This document shows positions 48,201-61,859 of a DNA stretch of 64,000 nucleotides, in pieces (within the stretch, counting starts at the first letter, position 1; each line of letters opens with the position of its first letter). Where the stretch lies: NCBI GenBank assembly GCA_950097015.1, contig CATNEN010000037.1:620001-684000 (forward strand). Reading direction: 5' to 3'. The stretch is from Macrostomum hystrix. Taxonomy: Eukaryota > Platyhelminthes > Macrostomidae. The translations under genes were made by a program, and so were the position numbers. The notes below the pieces were generated by a model, which had not been told where the DNA came from, did no database searches, and saw nothing but the letters and a program-made list of their open reading frames with translations.

Positions 48201-51200
48201 AATTCTCCATATTTGGCGACTTGTACTGGATGGAGTAGATGCCCAGAATTTCACTGTCAAATACGACTTTGGCTGTGCTTCGGTCAACAACTTCGAACTT
48301 AATGGTATTTCGCTCTGTAAGATCGTTGTTAAACTCCAGGCTGGCAAATGAATCCGCAAGGCTGCCAACGATTGACGTCTCACGGATGCCACCTCTGCTT
48401 GTTTGCAATACCACTGAAAATGTCTTCAGAAACTCATGCTTCGCGCTTAGGCCGAACAAAATTTTGCCGTTGTTCACCAGCTGAACGTCAGCGAGGAAGT
48501 TCTTTTGATCCCGATTTGCGGTGAGCGTGAAGGAATTTCGAGGCTGTGTGCTGTCAGTTAGCTGGGTATACTGAGCGGAGAGTTGCACGGACTTCTTGGC
48601 TTCGAAGCCTACCGTGGTTTCAAAAAGTACGCCGGCAGCCTGAGCCGTCAGCTCAGTCATAAACTTCTTCCATCCCTCGCCTTCATTCTTCAGACTAATA
48701 GTTGCAGTTTGATCCATTACGTTCACCTTCAACGTGCTTCGGCCCGTGATGCCCGTCCACTCGTTGTCCAATTCCAAAGTTAACTTCCTGTTGTTGCTTG
48801 CTGACAAAGAAACGATACGTTTGCGACCGTCCTGACGAATCCGCATGCTAGACTCTCCAAGCACTGGAACTGATGCAGTGAAGTCGCCTTCTAGGTTTCT
48901 AAACTGGCCTCGGTAGTTAAGAGGAGCATGATACTTCGACCTAACGTCCAGGTAGTGGCTGAAGTCGTAAAGATTTCCATCGTGCCCGAGTCGCAAAGTC
49001 ATTTTCTCCGTGATGGGAGTCTCGAATTCAAACTCAGCTTTCATTCCTCCATTAAGCGAGTTCACCTGGCCGCTGTATTCAAAGATTGGAGTGAGGTCGA
49101 TCTTAAGCGTAGCGCTGTTCTTAAACTGTGACAGATGGCCTTGGTGACGAATGTGGAGCTCCTTCATTGTGTGACCAGATGATTTCAAGCTGCCCTCAAT
49201 TTCGAAGTCGGCCAGTGAATTGAATGTTGACTTCTGTTTTAGTTCCATCCGCTTTCCCTCTGCGGTGAAAACAACGAGCGTCTGCGCATTTCCATGCGAA
49301 GCTGAGGCCGACATTTCCAAAGTAGGCAGCGTCACAGTGAATACGCGCTTGTCTGACTGCTTTCCATAGCTGGTTTTGAAAAGCTCAGCGAGTGGCTCGC
49401 CTAGTCCTCTGGAGAAATGAACCTCGGCATCAAAAGCCGTCGTTGGTAGCCGTCGAAATTCTCCTTCCACTTTTGTATTCAAGGCATCAATATTGAAAAC
49501 TTCCAGTGGGAGCTTGATATCCAGCAGGATCTTGTAAGACGGATGCTGGCTCAGTTTTGTCCTCACCTCCAAATCGTGACTTCCGAATAATGGGTCCCAG
49601 TTTGCTGATAGTTTGGCTTCGAAACTTCCTAGTTCTCTCACCGTAAATAGCTCAGCAGTGAATGGGCGCACCCCAGGACCGTCCAACAACAGACTAGACT
49701 TGCTTGCTGAGTTTCTGAATTCGATCTGCAGGCTTTTGCTCCAGCCAGGGATCTCCACTATAGTGTTCAGATGACTGTCATCTTCGAAGTTGTGTGAATG
49801 CCGGATGTTGATCTTTCGAAGGTTTGACAGCGATGTCTGCAGTTTGAATGTCAGCCTTCCTTTAGTCATAGACTGGATGCTGCCACCGACGCGCAGTTCC
49901 CATTTCTCACTGAAGAACTTTGGCATTTCGACACTCAGCACCAGCTCCTCGTTGTCGGTGACTAGCTTGGCAGTGAGGCCCTGAATGTAAGGCAAACTGA
50001 GTTGAACGTTGGCCTTGAAGTCTGTGAGGAAGTTCCAGCTAGCGTTTGCTTTCACATTGTCTGTGCTTGGCAGTCGAATATCTAGTAGGGTCTTTCCTTT
50101 GAAAATGTTTTCCAAACTAATGACCAGTGTGCCGCTTGCATCATCAAAGAATGGCGTCTTAAGCAGTGCATTGGTCGAAAGACCGAAAAGACGAGAATCA
50201 TCCTTGACTGCGTCAAGCTTGACCTGGATGGGTCTGTCGAACCAATCGCAGTTGTGGTTGAGGTTGAAACTAAATCTTCCAGTCGAAGAGACCACCTCGA
50301 CTGAACTATTCTGCAAGTACCCGAAAACTTTAGTGTTGAACACGAGGCTAATTTTCTCAGACGTTCTTAGAAGCCTTGTCTCACCTGCCACAGCTTCCCA
50401 ATCATCGAATTTAACATTAAAAAGACCATTAAAGTTATCAGTGGAGCTCTGCCATTTGTTCTCCATCACAATAACTGGTTGACCAGTGACTTGAAATCTA
50501 GCTTTGTAGTGACTGTCGCTGACTTTCTCCATCTTGATTGTCACCTGGTTCTCCTTATCATCAACGTTTAGCAAGCCCTGGATCAACACGGCACGTCCTC
50601 GCATAGTCTCAACTTGCAGATTACCCGCCACATTAGTGATTGGACTTCTCAATTTGATTGTTGCTGAAGCATCCTCCAGGCCACTGAGTGAAAAATCGTT
50701 CTCAAATTGAACCATCCCCATGCTGTTTTCCATATTGATCTTAACTTTCGTCGTCCAGTGAGTCCAATCCTCGATACTGGTTCGCACTGTCGCGTTGAAA
50801 CTCTTCAATGCGTCAACCGGCAACTTGAAAAACGAGGAGCCTTCAAAGCGTGAATTCCGGAGTTTCCAGTCGACACCAGCCGCGATCGTTGTGTGCCCAT
50901 GCTCGATATTCAGGGCGCCGTCGTAAGACATTAGGGAGTTTTCTACTGTCTGGTGACCAGAGATCAGCACGCTCTCGATGCCCCGAATGTTGCTGGTAAA
51001 CTGAGACGAAATACGGATATCACGCAGACCGAGAAGACGCAGGCTATTGATAATTTTCACACTATTTCCAGCGGCAATCATCTTATACTCGTGCTGATGC
51101 TCGATAAGACGCCCGGCATTTCGGTGGCGCACAGCCATGTTCAGTCCTTCCAATCCCATGAAAGGTGTTCTCAGGCTCCACTGCCAGTTAAAGTCACCAG

Positions 51201-54200
51201 AATCCAAGCTTAGCTCACTGCTGATGTCAATGCGTCCGCCCTCAAATGTTGCGCCAGCGACCGTTGTCCATTTGCCTGTATCCGTCAGTTTGTGGTCTAA
51301 AGTGACCTTCAGGTCACTTACTAGAAAGGCTGGTGTTGCTAGCAGTACTTGCAGCTTAGCATTTCTAACGCCGCTGAGCTCGCCCGTTAGTTCAAATTTC
51401 TGCATTTCTCGGTTACACACGTGTTGAATAACCAAATCGCTCTTGTACACGTCGGAAATCTTGCCGACTGACGCGTGAACTTTCGAGAATGAAAAGGCGG
51501 CGAAAGGCGTTGTGGCTTCGATCTCAAAGATACCACGATATTCAACCAAGCTCTTGACGAAAATAGGCTTGTCAAGTCCGGCATCGATCGTCAGTTGAAT
51601 TGTCTTGTTTTGTGGCGTTGAGTCTAATGTCCAAATCAGCTTCTTACTTCCTGCGGTGCATTGCGTCGAAATCTTTCCGCTGAAACTGTACTGTGTACCA
51701 GTTCCGATTGTAGATGCTTCTAGGTTAAACGAGTGCTCCCTATTGTAGGTGACAGATGTTTTCGCATACTTTTCTGACTCCATCCATGCATACTGGAAAC
51801 TTGCCTCTAGTGACTGAAGCCTTCTAAGCGGAGTTTCCAAGCTGAACTTGTACTCACGGCCATCAGAATTTAGTTTCTTCGATACTGACGCTCCGATGAG
51901 CTTCTGAAGATTGTGACTGAATTCGATTGTCATTTTTCTGCCCTCTTCAGTACTGGAGAGCACCTGTAGCCGTTCATGCTTCACAACATCAAATGGTGTT
52001 TGCAGAATCACTTCAAACATCTGATTGCTGGGGGATGGGAGCGACTTAGTGGTCAGCTTGATTCCCTCTTCGTTCCAGTAGATTTCGCTATTAGAAGACT
52101 CTTCGTTATCGCTATCCCGCCGAGAAGAGTGCGCAAGTCCGAATTTCGCTAATTTTTGGTGCGGTGTGTCAAACTTAATGTGGAACCTTGGCCCAGTTGT
52201 TGTAGCGACCGCATCCACTTGATAGTCTCCTACGTAGGGAACCTTTAGCTGGACAATAGACTCGAGCTTCGAGCTGCCGGACTTTGCTGTTCCCTTTAGG
52301 CTGAGTTTCTCCATGAAAGGCGCCACGGCAGAGAAGCTGCCACCCATCTGACGGTCTCGATGAGCTGTGAGCTCATCGTATGCGGAGAGAACAACTTCAA
52401 CCGTTTTTCCTGGCAGATAAGTCACTTGACAAATAGAGCTTACCATCTGGTTGTTGTTCTTGTGATTCCATGTCAGAGAAAACGTTTCGTAGCCAGAGAA
52501 CGGTGTCGACAAGCTGATATTTCCACGGGACTCCAGCTTGTTATTTGACTGAGGAAAGAAGTTGAAGTTTGACTTAAGTGATACCGTTTTATCGTCGTTC
52601 CACGTTAGATCCGCATGGCTGGAGAACTGCTTGCCGTCATCCTTGTGGTTGATGTCCATCAGCAGCTTTGGCATCCAGTCAAATGTGCTTGTGCTTTCGA
52701 TTTTAAAGCCAACGTCCCTGCCTCGACTGTATGAGCCCTTATTGCGTCCTTGAACTTCAAAAATCATATTCTTTGTCTTAAAATCCACATCCAGTTTCGT
52801 CTTGATTTCGCTCGAAGTCAGCCAGTGCGTGAGTTCGAACTTAATAAAGCTGGCTTGTGCCCAAGGAGTGACGATGCTGAGCCTTGAATGGAAGTTATTG
52901 ATGTTGCCCAAATTGATAAGGATATCAGCCTTAAACCGTCTTCCGTTGATGACACTTTCGATTTTTAGCTGCCTGACACGCAGAGAACCATATCCGTCCA
53001 GCTTCAGTGTGATGTCTTCGTACCTTGGGAATGGCGTTACCAGTTTTAGCATCGAAATAATGCCCTTTTCAGTCCATCCATCGTTGATGTCGTACATGAA
53101 ATTGGCGGAAACCTTCTTGCCACTTCCGTACACCATTTCGATGTACTTGTTGCTCTTCAGGTGTTCGTTATTCTCTTTGATGTTGATTTCAAGAGTACCA
53201 GTCGGATAATTAATCACTAGTTTTCCGTCCCTCTCAAGAGAGTGTGCCATCCTATTGACTTTCAAATACCCATCTAATTTAAATCCGTCCGACTCGTCAC
53301 GCCTTGGGTTCCAGTACAGCTCAGCAGCCAGTCTGTTGTTGTCCACTTCCTTATCTACAAACAGCCGGGCTTTCAAATCTACATCGGGAGCTACCAGCTG
53401 ACCTAGGATTGTGATGTCCTCGTAGCGGAAATTGGCCGATGCGTTCGCGGAGTAAGTTCCTCGCGGGGAGGCGAGGATGGCGGAAATCGATGGCTCAGAA
53501 CTACTGGTGTCCAATTTTAGCTCGGTTTCGATTCTGGTCACGTCAGCCAGAGACAGGAGGCCCTTAGTCATGTACTTGCTAGCCTGCCTCTGAAGCTCAA
53601 ACGTCATGCTGTGCTCTACATCAAGCAGAGTGACCGACGTCTCAAACTTATACGAGGTCGATTGACGTTGTAGCTTGGAGACGATGGTGTAGCTCTCGTC
53701 AGTAACTTGGGCTTTCAGCGAAGCAGTGTAGAAAATCGTCCCTGCCTCTCTGCTAAATTCCATCCGGGTCGAAAGCATTCGGTCTGCTGTCTTGTCATCC
53801 TTGAGCATTAGCTTTGTTCTCAAATTTGTCCAGGACGGGTCGTGCACAACTTCCTTTTGCATGGTGTATCTCGCCGTCTTTGTAGCAACACTGGCTGTCA
53901 AAGTGTGCTCGTGATTTCCGCCGCGCTGGATAAGTTCGTAATTCTTCTTCACACGCACGAATTCACCGCCATTTCCAAACTCGAAAATGATGTCCATTTC
54001 GTGGTTATAGTGGCTGCTTCGCTTTGAAATAACTGCCACATGAGCATTGTAGTGTGGAAACTCAGACAGCACGCACTTGAAGCTGCCTTTCAGATTGTGC
54101 TCACCAGTTGACGCTGAAAACTTAATCGTAGGTTCAATCTGAACCGTCTCTTCACTTCTCTCGCCGACCTTGTATGTGACCGATGTCATGCCAGAGATGC

Positions 54201-57200
54201 CATCCACAGTCAGGCTGTAGTCCGTGTCCAGCTTGCCAACAAAGAATGGTGAATTCAGATTCGCTACAGCAGTTGCTCTATCTGCAGTTCGAACGACGCT
54301 GGCGCTTACAGCAATGGGCCTAGTGAGAATGTTTTCGGCACTGAATTCCATTGCCAACTTTACTTGATCAGCCACCTTTCCTGAGATTAGCTTGCCCTTA
54401 AAGACGACTGGCTCAAAGTTGAGAAGTAGAAGCTCCATGTTCTCCAGCTCATGCTTGACCTCTTCTACTGTCTCGATCCTCTTGTAATTTGCGGTGGCGC
54501 TAGTGTACACAGTGCCATCCACTTCGGTTGAGAAGACCAGCTGCTTGGTGGAGCCTACCGAGTTCATGCTCATCAGGAATTTTCCCTTTTTCCATGGCGT
54601 CGAAAGTGTTGCCTCCATTCGCTTATTGATTGAATCGAGCACAAACTCAGTCTGCAACTTTCGATCTGCTCTAGAGCCCGGAGTGTCAATTAGGACCTTC
54701 CAGTGTCGGTTAGTTCCCTCTTTCCTGTTGATAACGTGCAGTTGGTAGCTTGTGTGCGAGTCGCGCTTGAACATTGATAAGTCCATCTCAACTCCAGCTG
54801 CGATTGGAGCCAGTGGCGCTCCATCCTGAGGCACGATGGTCGGGTAGTTGATCTCAGCACAGAGTTCAAGTCCTAGAATGTTCTCCATCAACTTTCCTTG
54901 CGAGCAGGCTTTGCGTCTGACGAGGAGGTCCTGGCGCATTTTCTGTTCACGCTCCACAGAACGATGAATCACAAAGAAGCTGGTCTTGGTGTTTAGAATG
55001 TTTTGCCTGTCCCTTGGCTGTTGGAACTCGACTTGCAGCTCTTCACCGTTCGCTGTCTTGATCTTAGCCTGCATCTCTGTGCTGCTGTGAATGTTGGCGG
55101 TCATCTTCACTCCGTAGTCACCAAAGATAGTTCCAATGCCAAGCATGCCACTTAGATGTACTGTTCCAGATGGAGAAAGCTTGCCTTCGATTTCCACCTT
55201 TGGTGGCCACTGCATGAGTTTCCTAACGTCGACGCCCCCGCTACTCTTAATAACAAACGATGCTGTGCCGTTTGCGGCCAAGATCAGCGGAAAGCCAGAA
55301 ATTGTCGGAATGGTGACCTGTGTGTCCAGGAAAGCGAACGATTTCTGCCAGTTGACCTCCCGAAGCTGCTTCAATGTGTTAAGCCACTCCAGAAAATTAC
55401 CGCCGCTTCGCTCCAAGTTCTCCCTCCACAAGTCCACGAAGGCAATCTGATGGCCGAAGATTTTGATGTCCAGGCTGCCACCGATTTCGTCTTCGATCAC
55501 CTTGAAGGTGTTGTCTAGCTCGGCTAGTTGACTGTTTGTGTCCGTCTGCTGCTTGCGCTCCATTCCTTTGGGACCGAGGTACTTTTCCAGCAGGGTCTCC
55601 AGGCCTTGAACGCGACCGCCGACTTCAAAGAAATTAAATGACTTGCCGAAAAGATCCAGCGTCATGTTCAAAGTGGCTGATCGGGGCAGGAAGCTTCGCT
55701 GCGACCAGATCAAGTTGGACTCTAACTTGGCGCCAGCGTTCAGATACTTGGAAAAGAATGATTTCTCCACATTCCTGCTAAACTTCAGTTTATCAAGATC
55801 GTACTGCTTCTTCAGTTTCACATCCTCAACAATGAGCCGGATGTCTTGCTTGTGTGGATCAGATGTTTCCAGCAGGTTTGTCAGGTGGGTCCACATGAAG
55901 GATGCGAACTGGTTGCTACTCTCAGCAGTAAGCAGTTCCTTGACAGTATCAAACAGTTCGATGGTTGGACACGACATCAAACCCAAATAGGCGGTGATGC
56001 GCAGCTCGGAGTCGACATCCTTGCTCCTAATCAGCTTCATCAGAGGAGTTCTGTCTTCAGAGCACGGCGTCCGTCGTAGGGCCTCGATGGCTGCAATCCT
56101 AACTTCCATCAAGTTGGCCTCCCGGTTGACGCAACGCACAAGGGTGGGCATGAGGTCAGTCAGATATCCAGCGTTTCCAATGGCCTTCAGCGTTGCCAGA
56201 ACAGACTTCCGTACTCCGGTGGAGCAGTCCGCGCCAAGGAGTTTGCGTAGCGCCTCACCGATTCTCTTCACTGTCAGATCCTTGCTGCACTCGGACCTGC
56301 TCTTGCAGTACTGATGCACCAGCGCGCCGATGCCAAGTTGCGCCTGCTGACTCGGACTTTCAGCTTCCAGAAGAGGAGCAAGGTTTTCCAGCATCGCTTT
56401 CTGGGGATCCTGCACAAACGCCAGAGAAGTGAGCCACATGTCTGATACCGTTGAGGAGATCCTTCCGTTGAGTACGAGCTCCTTCATCATCTCCGTTGCC
56501 GCTGGGGTGGAAACCACGGGCAAGGCGTCGAAGAAGAACTGCCGTGCCATCTGGCCGTTGCGTCGACACACGGTGGAACCCTCGACGTCGTCTCGAATCG
56601 ATGAAAGCTGATCGGCGGACAGGACGCGAAGTCGGTGGATTAGTTCGTTGAATAGCTTCGGCGTCTTCGGCGTCACGGCGGAACCGAGTTCGCACAGCTC
56701 GTTGAGTACTGACTTGACATCTTCTAGCGGAGTGCGCGAGTGCAGCTTGTAGTCGTGGTGCTGGTATTCCAGCGGGCTGCGCTTGAATGTGTGATCTGAA
56801 AAAGCAACATAACAATTTGATTCCTCGAGGGTTATATGATAAGTAAGGGAAAAAACTGTTTACAAATAATGTTTGACTGGCAAACACAAGAATATTTGAC
56901 TAAAGACTCCAGGCCGCCAATGTATCATTTTTGTGCTTAGTGCATACTGAAAACAAGCCACATGTTATCGCCTAGTTATCGGCCCCAACTTTCCCTTTCG
57001 TTTTGAAGTCCAAACTAAACTAGCTCAGAAGTGACACCAAAAGATCATCTGGATATCACGCTTTTGCCTATGCTCGAGGCTTATCAGTAAACCCCTCTTC
57101 CCCCAGGGCAGCAGGTGTGGACAAAAGAAGGATCTGAGATAAGAGCTCGCTTGGAGTCACGAGTTAAAAATTAACCACCCTGAATTGATATCTATAGCAA

Positions 57201-59509
57201 AAGCATGTTTCTGAAAATGCGTTTGCTGCTCCGATTTTCCGTGTATGCGGGTAACAACTTAGTGCAAAAAATGGACGCATATAGATTGCAATGAATAGCA
57301 GTTGTTGTTAATTGTTACCGTGACTCAGCCGCGGCATGCCGCCAGAGCCGATGAACTCGATTTTCTGCTCGATCTGGGTCATCGCGCCGGCGCTCTCAGT
57401 GCTGAACGGCCTGAAGATGTGCTCCTCGTTGCACTGGGCGCTCTTGAGGTTTCCGCTGGCATAGTACACTGTCCGGCAGGTTCTGTTGGCCTTGGTCAGC
57501 GGCATCGACTGGATCTGGGCCGGAACTCTGTAGGAGGTGCTCTGGAAGCTGCTACGAACTCGCTGCTGATCCAGGCAGCTCATCAGATTGGTGACCTTCA
57601 CCACTTCCAGCTCACGCCCGGTCTCCGTTGCTGGCGAGTATGCCACCTCGCATTTGCCGCTGATGTCAGTCTGTGGCGAAAAAGTATACAAAAATTATGA
57701 CCAGACTTGGAGTACAAACGTGAAACTTCTGCAGAATAAAAACGCCAAAAAGTATTCCAAATGTTGACGATTCTACCTCAAAAATACCTCGAGTCATGTC
57801 GTTAGTAAACTTTTTAAGTAGACGATAAAATAAAATTACTTTCTTATTTGCAAACGCTGGACAGTCGCGAAAATGTCCCTTTTTCGCTATAACAATGTTA
57901 ATTTCTAAGATCCTTAGTCTTAAGGGGTCAGTGGCAGCGCGATCTAACGCATTTGCCTATCGCACCAAGTTCGATTCCGCGGCGAGGCCGCATTCATTTG
58001 GGGTGCAGCTGCGGAGAGAAGGCTTGGGGGCTTGTCGTGCAATTTACGCACGACCTCCAAGGCACAGTGAAGTGTGCACTGCCTGACAATGAGAAAGTCA
58101 GGGCAGTTGTTGTACACACCTGTGTGAGTGCCTGCGGCCTGCGTACGGTACCTGTGTGCGCATGTGCCCGAGTCAGCGAATTGGGCAGAATTGCCTCCTC
58201 GCTGGCTGCGGGTCCAGTGTCACCAAATAATGTGCCATTGCTCGCAGCCCTCATGCAGTTAGTAACTAATATTATTATTATGAGAGCCATAGTTCTGATT
58301 TTGACAAAAAACTGATTGATCAAACTCACCTCAACACCATTGTAGGACTCCAGCTTGTTTGGGTTGGTGTTCTGCAGCAATCCAATAATGGCCTTCTTGA
58401 TGTTCAGCACCCAGTCAGGTTCGTGCATCTCGGCGCAGACCTCGGGAATGGCACCGTTCCGCATGACGAAGTGAATATCGGAGGTCATCAGCTCGCTCTC
58501 GAACTGAGCCTGATGCGGGCTCTCAGTCCAGCGGCTGCGCTGAGCGGGGTCCTGCTCGCTGACGCGGACCTCCTCCATGCGCATCGCCAGCTCGCAGGGC
58601 GAGAAGACGTCAAGGACGATCTTGGCCGTGAGGCGCAGTCCGGTGGACTCCTCAGACGCGCCCTTGATCTCGGAGCGCACGCCGGTCAGGTAGTTGAAGG
58701 TGTAGGACCGGCCAGGTGTGTAGGGCGACGGGGCGGTCCCGTCGGAGGTTGGGCAGGATTTGGCACAGCCGCTTCCATGCCTGCGTGTCAGTGGCCCTGT
58801 GCGGAAGAAGAGGATTAGAGGAGTTGCTTGTTAGAAAATTATTGCTCCATGATAAAAGTGAATTGTTGTGATGCTATTTTTTCCTGAAAACAATGGCGTC
58901 ATAAATACCACTAATTTGCAAGTACGATGGTGGACTTGTCAAATGACTTGTCTTGACTTGTTGCAATACGACAACGCAATTCTGACTTGCAACGATGGGA
59001 CAATCTAGCTACTCATTAGGGGGGTAGATGTCAGAGCGGTTAACGCGTTTTCCTTTCGCGCCAAGGTCTCTGAGCTCGATTCCGCGGTGAGGCCACATTC
59101 ATTTTGGGCGCAGATGAGGAAAGATGGCCTGTCGTGCAATTTACGCCCTTTAGGGCCAACCTCCAGGTGTACAGGGCGCAGTGAAAGTTTACACTGATTG
59201 ACGATTAGAAAGTCAGGGCTGATGTATATGAGCGTGTGCCTGCGTACAGTATCTGTGTGGGTGTGTGCTCAGGAGTCAGCGAAACGGGCAGAATTGCCTC
59301 CTCGCTGGCTGTGGGTCTACCGTCACCAAATGATGAGCAATCCCCCACAGAACTCCTTTTTTATTATTAACTAGTGATTAACAATCACAATCACTTGCCT
59401 GTTTTTGAATTGCATTTCAGCCGAAAGCAAATAAGCAAAAGAAAGCCAACTTACCGGCGTTAGCCAGGGCCACCAGCAATAGTACAAGAAGCACAGTCTT
59501 GTGCTCCAT
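36281..59509 (-). CDS. Giant large lipid transfer protein (apolipophorin/apoB-like) with vWD and vWA-like C-terminus
   Basis: A secreted lipid carrier of the vitellogenin/apolipophorin/apoB superfamily. Exons: 59455-59509 (signal peptide with Leu-rich core), 58330-58796, 57319-57670 and 36281-56795, joined in phases 1, 0 and 1. About 7,128 residues if four single-base breaks are allowed for; human apoB-100 is about 4,560 and insect apolipophorin about 3,300. The lipid-transfer module spans about 50-650 (RSYTFNYLTG, DISGKCEVAY, then an alpha-helical stretch with LTSLAFVQDPQKA, RIAAIEALRR, ELRITAYLGLM). A very long beta-rich middle has recurrent His-rich strands such as HLHNSWKDHS. A helical region follows (about 6,300-6,550). 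The vWD domain is about 6,588-6,747 (ITFDGRYYDFRGSECTYLL, LAGLLGNFDNEAFND), then a Cys-rich C8-like stretch and a vWA-like domain (about 6,855-7,100). Frame breaks lie near 44,030, 43,850, 42,590 and 41,590; elsewhere the last exon is open without interruption. Confidence 0.9.
57925..58283 (+). mobile_element. tRNA-derived SINE, copy 3, in lipid-carrier intron 2
   Basis: Head GGTCAGTGGCAGCGCGATCT with a shortened region before the B-box AGTTCGATTCC, then the common body and an ATATTATTATTATG tail. It lies antisense to the host gene within the 659-bp intron 57671-58329 and makes up about half of it. The A-box region carries changes (GCGCGATCT), so it may be inactive. Confidence 0.85.
59021..59372 (+). 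mobile_element. tRNA-derived SINE, copy 4, in lipid-carrier intron 1
   Basis: Head GATGTCAGAGCGGTTAACGC, B-box region GAGCTCGATTCC, shared body, tail TTTTTTATTATTAAC. Antisense to the host gene in the 658-bp intron 58797-59454. Confidence 0.85.
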
Positions 59510-59630
59510 TGGAGTTACAATAAATTCGATTTGCACTGATTTAGCGAATTTGCTGTTTGCAAAGGGGCTAGAGAACTTGTTTGACTTACGTCAAAGAAAA
59601 AGACTTGAACTGTGTCAGGCCTATTTGGTC

Positions 59631-59641
59631 GCCTTTTTATA
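59631..59641 (-). promoter_or_regulatory. TATA box of the lipid-carrier gene
   Basis: TATAAAAAGGC on the minus strand about 125 bp before the start codon. A start site about 30 bp downstream would leave a 5' leader of roughly 90-95 bases. A TATA promoter suits a strongly expressed secreted-lipoprotein gene. Confidence 0.7.
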
Positions 59642-59689
59642 CACAGGCGCCGATTCTGGGGTCCAACCTGGGGTCAAGATTTCATAACT

Positions 59690-60784
59690 GATTGCAACCG
59701 AGAGCAACTTGTTTCACTCGGAGATAACAGCATTGGCTGTTTATTGCTGTGTGTAAACCAAGCTGTTTATGGCGAATAATTACCAGGCCAAGATTTCGTC
59801 TTTATTTCGTTGTCAGATCAAAGTTCAATTTTGACTCGATTGCTCAAAGATTTCGAACCACTTGACAACCTTTGAGATTAGGCGAAAACTGCCTACATAA
59901 ATTACATTATAATTCAATGTCGATATAGAAATTGCGTTGTCGATATCCTATGCGTTCTCTCCGCTCCCCACCTGTACCTGTTATCAGGCTAATTGACGAG
60001 CACCGCCTGGTGCGGTTTGAGCCGAGTTTGAGCTCGCTCGTTTCCTGCGCATTCTCGCTCATTTCTTCTGGCTTCGATAGGAGCTCAGTTGTACTGTTCT
60101 CTATGAAAGAAATTGAAAAATAAAAAACTAGATGTTCAGAAACAGCAGAAATGAATGATCCATGCATCCAAGTGCGTTTAGATGAGATAGTCAGAGGCGA
60201 CAAAGCTATCCCGTATACAGAAACAGAATCTTCTTTCAGATGTGAAAAAATAGTTCAGAAACCGAAAAGCGCTCCTTAACTCAGACCTAAAATTCATTTT
60301 AACTTTTACTCGTACACATTTAGCTGCGAAGCCAGTTTTTCCTAAATCGATTAGATCAACTTTGAAAATTCCTGCAGCAAACTTTTAAAGTGGCTATAGG
60401 CCCCCGCATTCTCTGCTACGATCGTATAGAGCATTTTTTTTCATTTTTTTATAGAACCAGCAGCACCTTAACAAGACATATCTCTAGCAGATCAAAGTTC
60501 AAATATGCAAGCACAAGCACATTTTTTCTAGATAATTGCCTTGAACGCTAGCAGCCAACTGAATAGAACTTACATGAGTAAGCTCAGCTATATTATTTTA
60601 ACTTTTGGATTGAACAATCTCTGCCATATCTGTTGCAGTGGTCAGGATTTCTGGTCTTGTGCCAGACTTTTAGCAGCTTCTGCTGGACATGATCAGCCTG
60701 CTAACTGCTCAAATTGATTGCTTTCTGTGCTTAGCGTCTCTGCTGACCCTGTATCACCGTTTATAACAATCTAGAATTCAATAG
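59690..60784. other. Region upstream of the lipid-carrier promoter
   Basis: Likely holds distal regulatory sequence for the minus-strand gene. No individual site can be named and no other gene is supported. Confidence 0.4.
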
Positions 60785-61560
60785 GGACTGTCTCCACTGT
60801 CTCATCTCTCCACTTTCTCATCTCTCCACTGTCTCATCTCTCCTACTGTCTCATCTCTCCACTGTCTCATCTCTCCCCTGTCTCATCTATCCACTGTCTC
60901 ATCTCTCTACTGTCTCATCTATCCACTGTCTCATCTCTCCACTGTCTCATCTCTCCACTGTCTCATCTCTCCACTGTCTCATCTCTCCACTGTCTCATCT
61001 CTCCACTGTCTCATCTCTCCACTGTCTCATCTCTCTACTGTCTCATCTCTCCACTGTCTCATCTCTCCACTGTCTCATCTCTCCACTGTCTCATCTCTCC
61101 ACTGTCTCATCTCTCCACTGTCTCATCTCTCCACTGTCTCATCTCTCCACTGTCTCATCTCTCCACTGTCTCATCTCTCCACTGTCTCATCTCTCCACTG
61201 TCTCATCTCTCCACTGTCTCATCTCTCCACTGTCTCATCTCTCCACTGTCTCATCTCTCCACTGTCTCATCTCTCCACTGTCTCATCTCTCCACTGTCTC
61301 ATCTCTTCACTGTCTCATCTATCCACTGACACATCTCTCTACTGTCTCATCTATCCACTGTCTTATCTCTCCACTGTCTCATCTCTCTACTGTCTCATCT
61401 CTCTACTGTCTCATCTCTCTACTGTCTCATCTCTCCTACTGTCCTCATCTCTCCACTGTCTCATCTCTCCACTGTCTCATCTATTCACTGTCTCATCTAT
61501 CCACTGTCTCATCTCTCTACTGTCTCATCTCTCTACTGTCTCATCTCTCTACTGTCTCAT
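60785..61560. repeat. 16-bp CT-rich minisatellite, about 47 copies
   Basis: The unit is CTCATCTCTCCACTGT, very uniform from 60,940 to 61,310, with CTCTCTACTG and CTATCCACTG variants at both ends. Confidence 0.95.
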
Positions 61561-61835
61561 CTCTCTCCAGTCTTATGTCCCCCGTGTCTCATCTCTCCAC
61601 CGTCTCATCTCTCTACTGCCTCATCTATCCACCGTCTCATCTCTCTCCAGTCTTATGTCCCCCGTGTCTCATCTCTCCACCGTCTCATCTCTCTACTGCC
61701 TCATCTATCCACCGTCTCATCTCTCTCCAGTCTTATGTCCCCCGTGTCTCATCTCTCCACCGTCTCATCTCTCTACTGCCTCGTCTATCCACCGTCTCAT
61801 CTCTCTCCAGTCTTATGTCCCCCGTGTCTCGTCTC
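61559..61835. repeat. Higher-order repeat of about 80 bp, four copies
   Basis: Each copy begins CTCTCTCCAGTCTTATGTCC and contains four 16-bp-like subunits including CCCGTGTCTCATC and CTACTGCCTC. It grew from the adjacent 16-bp array, of which it is the diverged edge. The last copy is truncated. Confidence 0.9.
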
Positions 61836-61859
61836 CTCACTTCTTAACTCTCCCCCGCG

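Noticed and set aside
59907-60203. 98-codon minus-strand frame upstream of the lipid carrier
   Set aside because: No domain, weak composition for coding, no splice link to the promoter or first exon 400 bp away.
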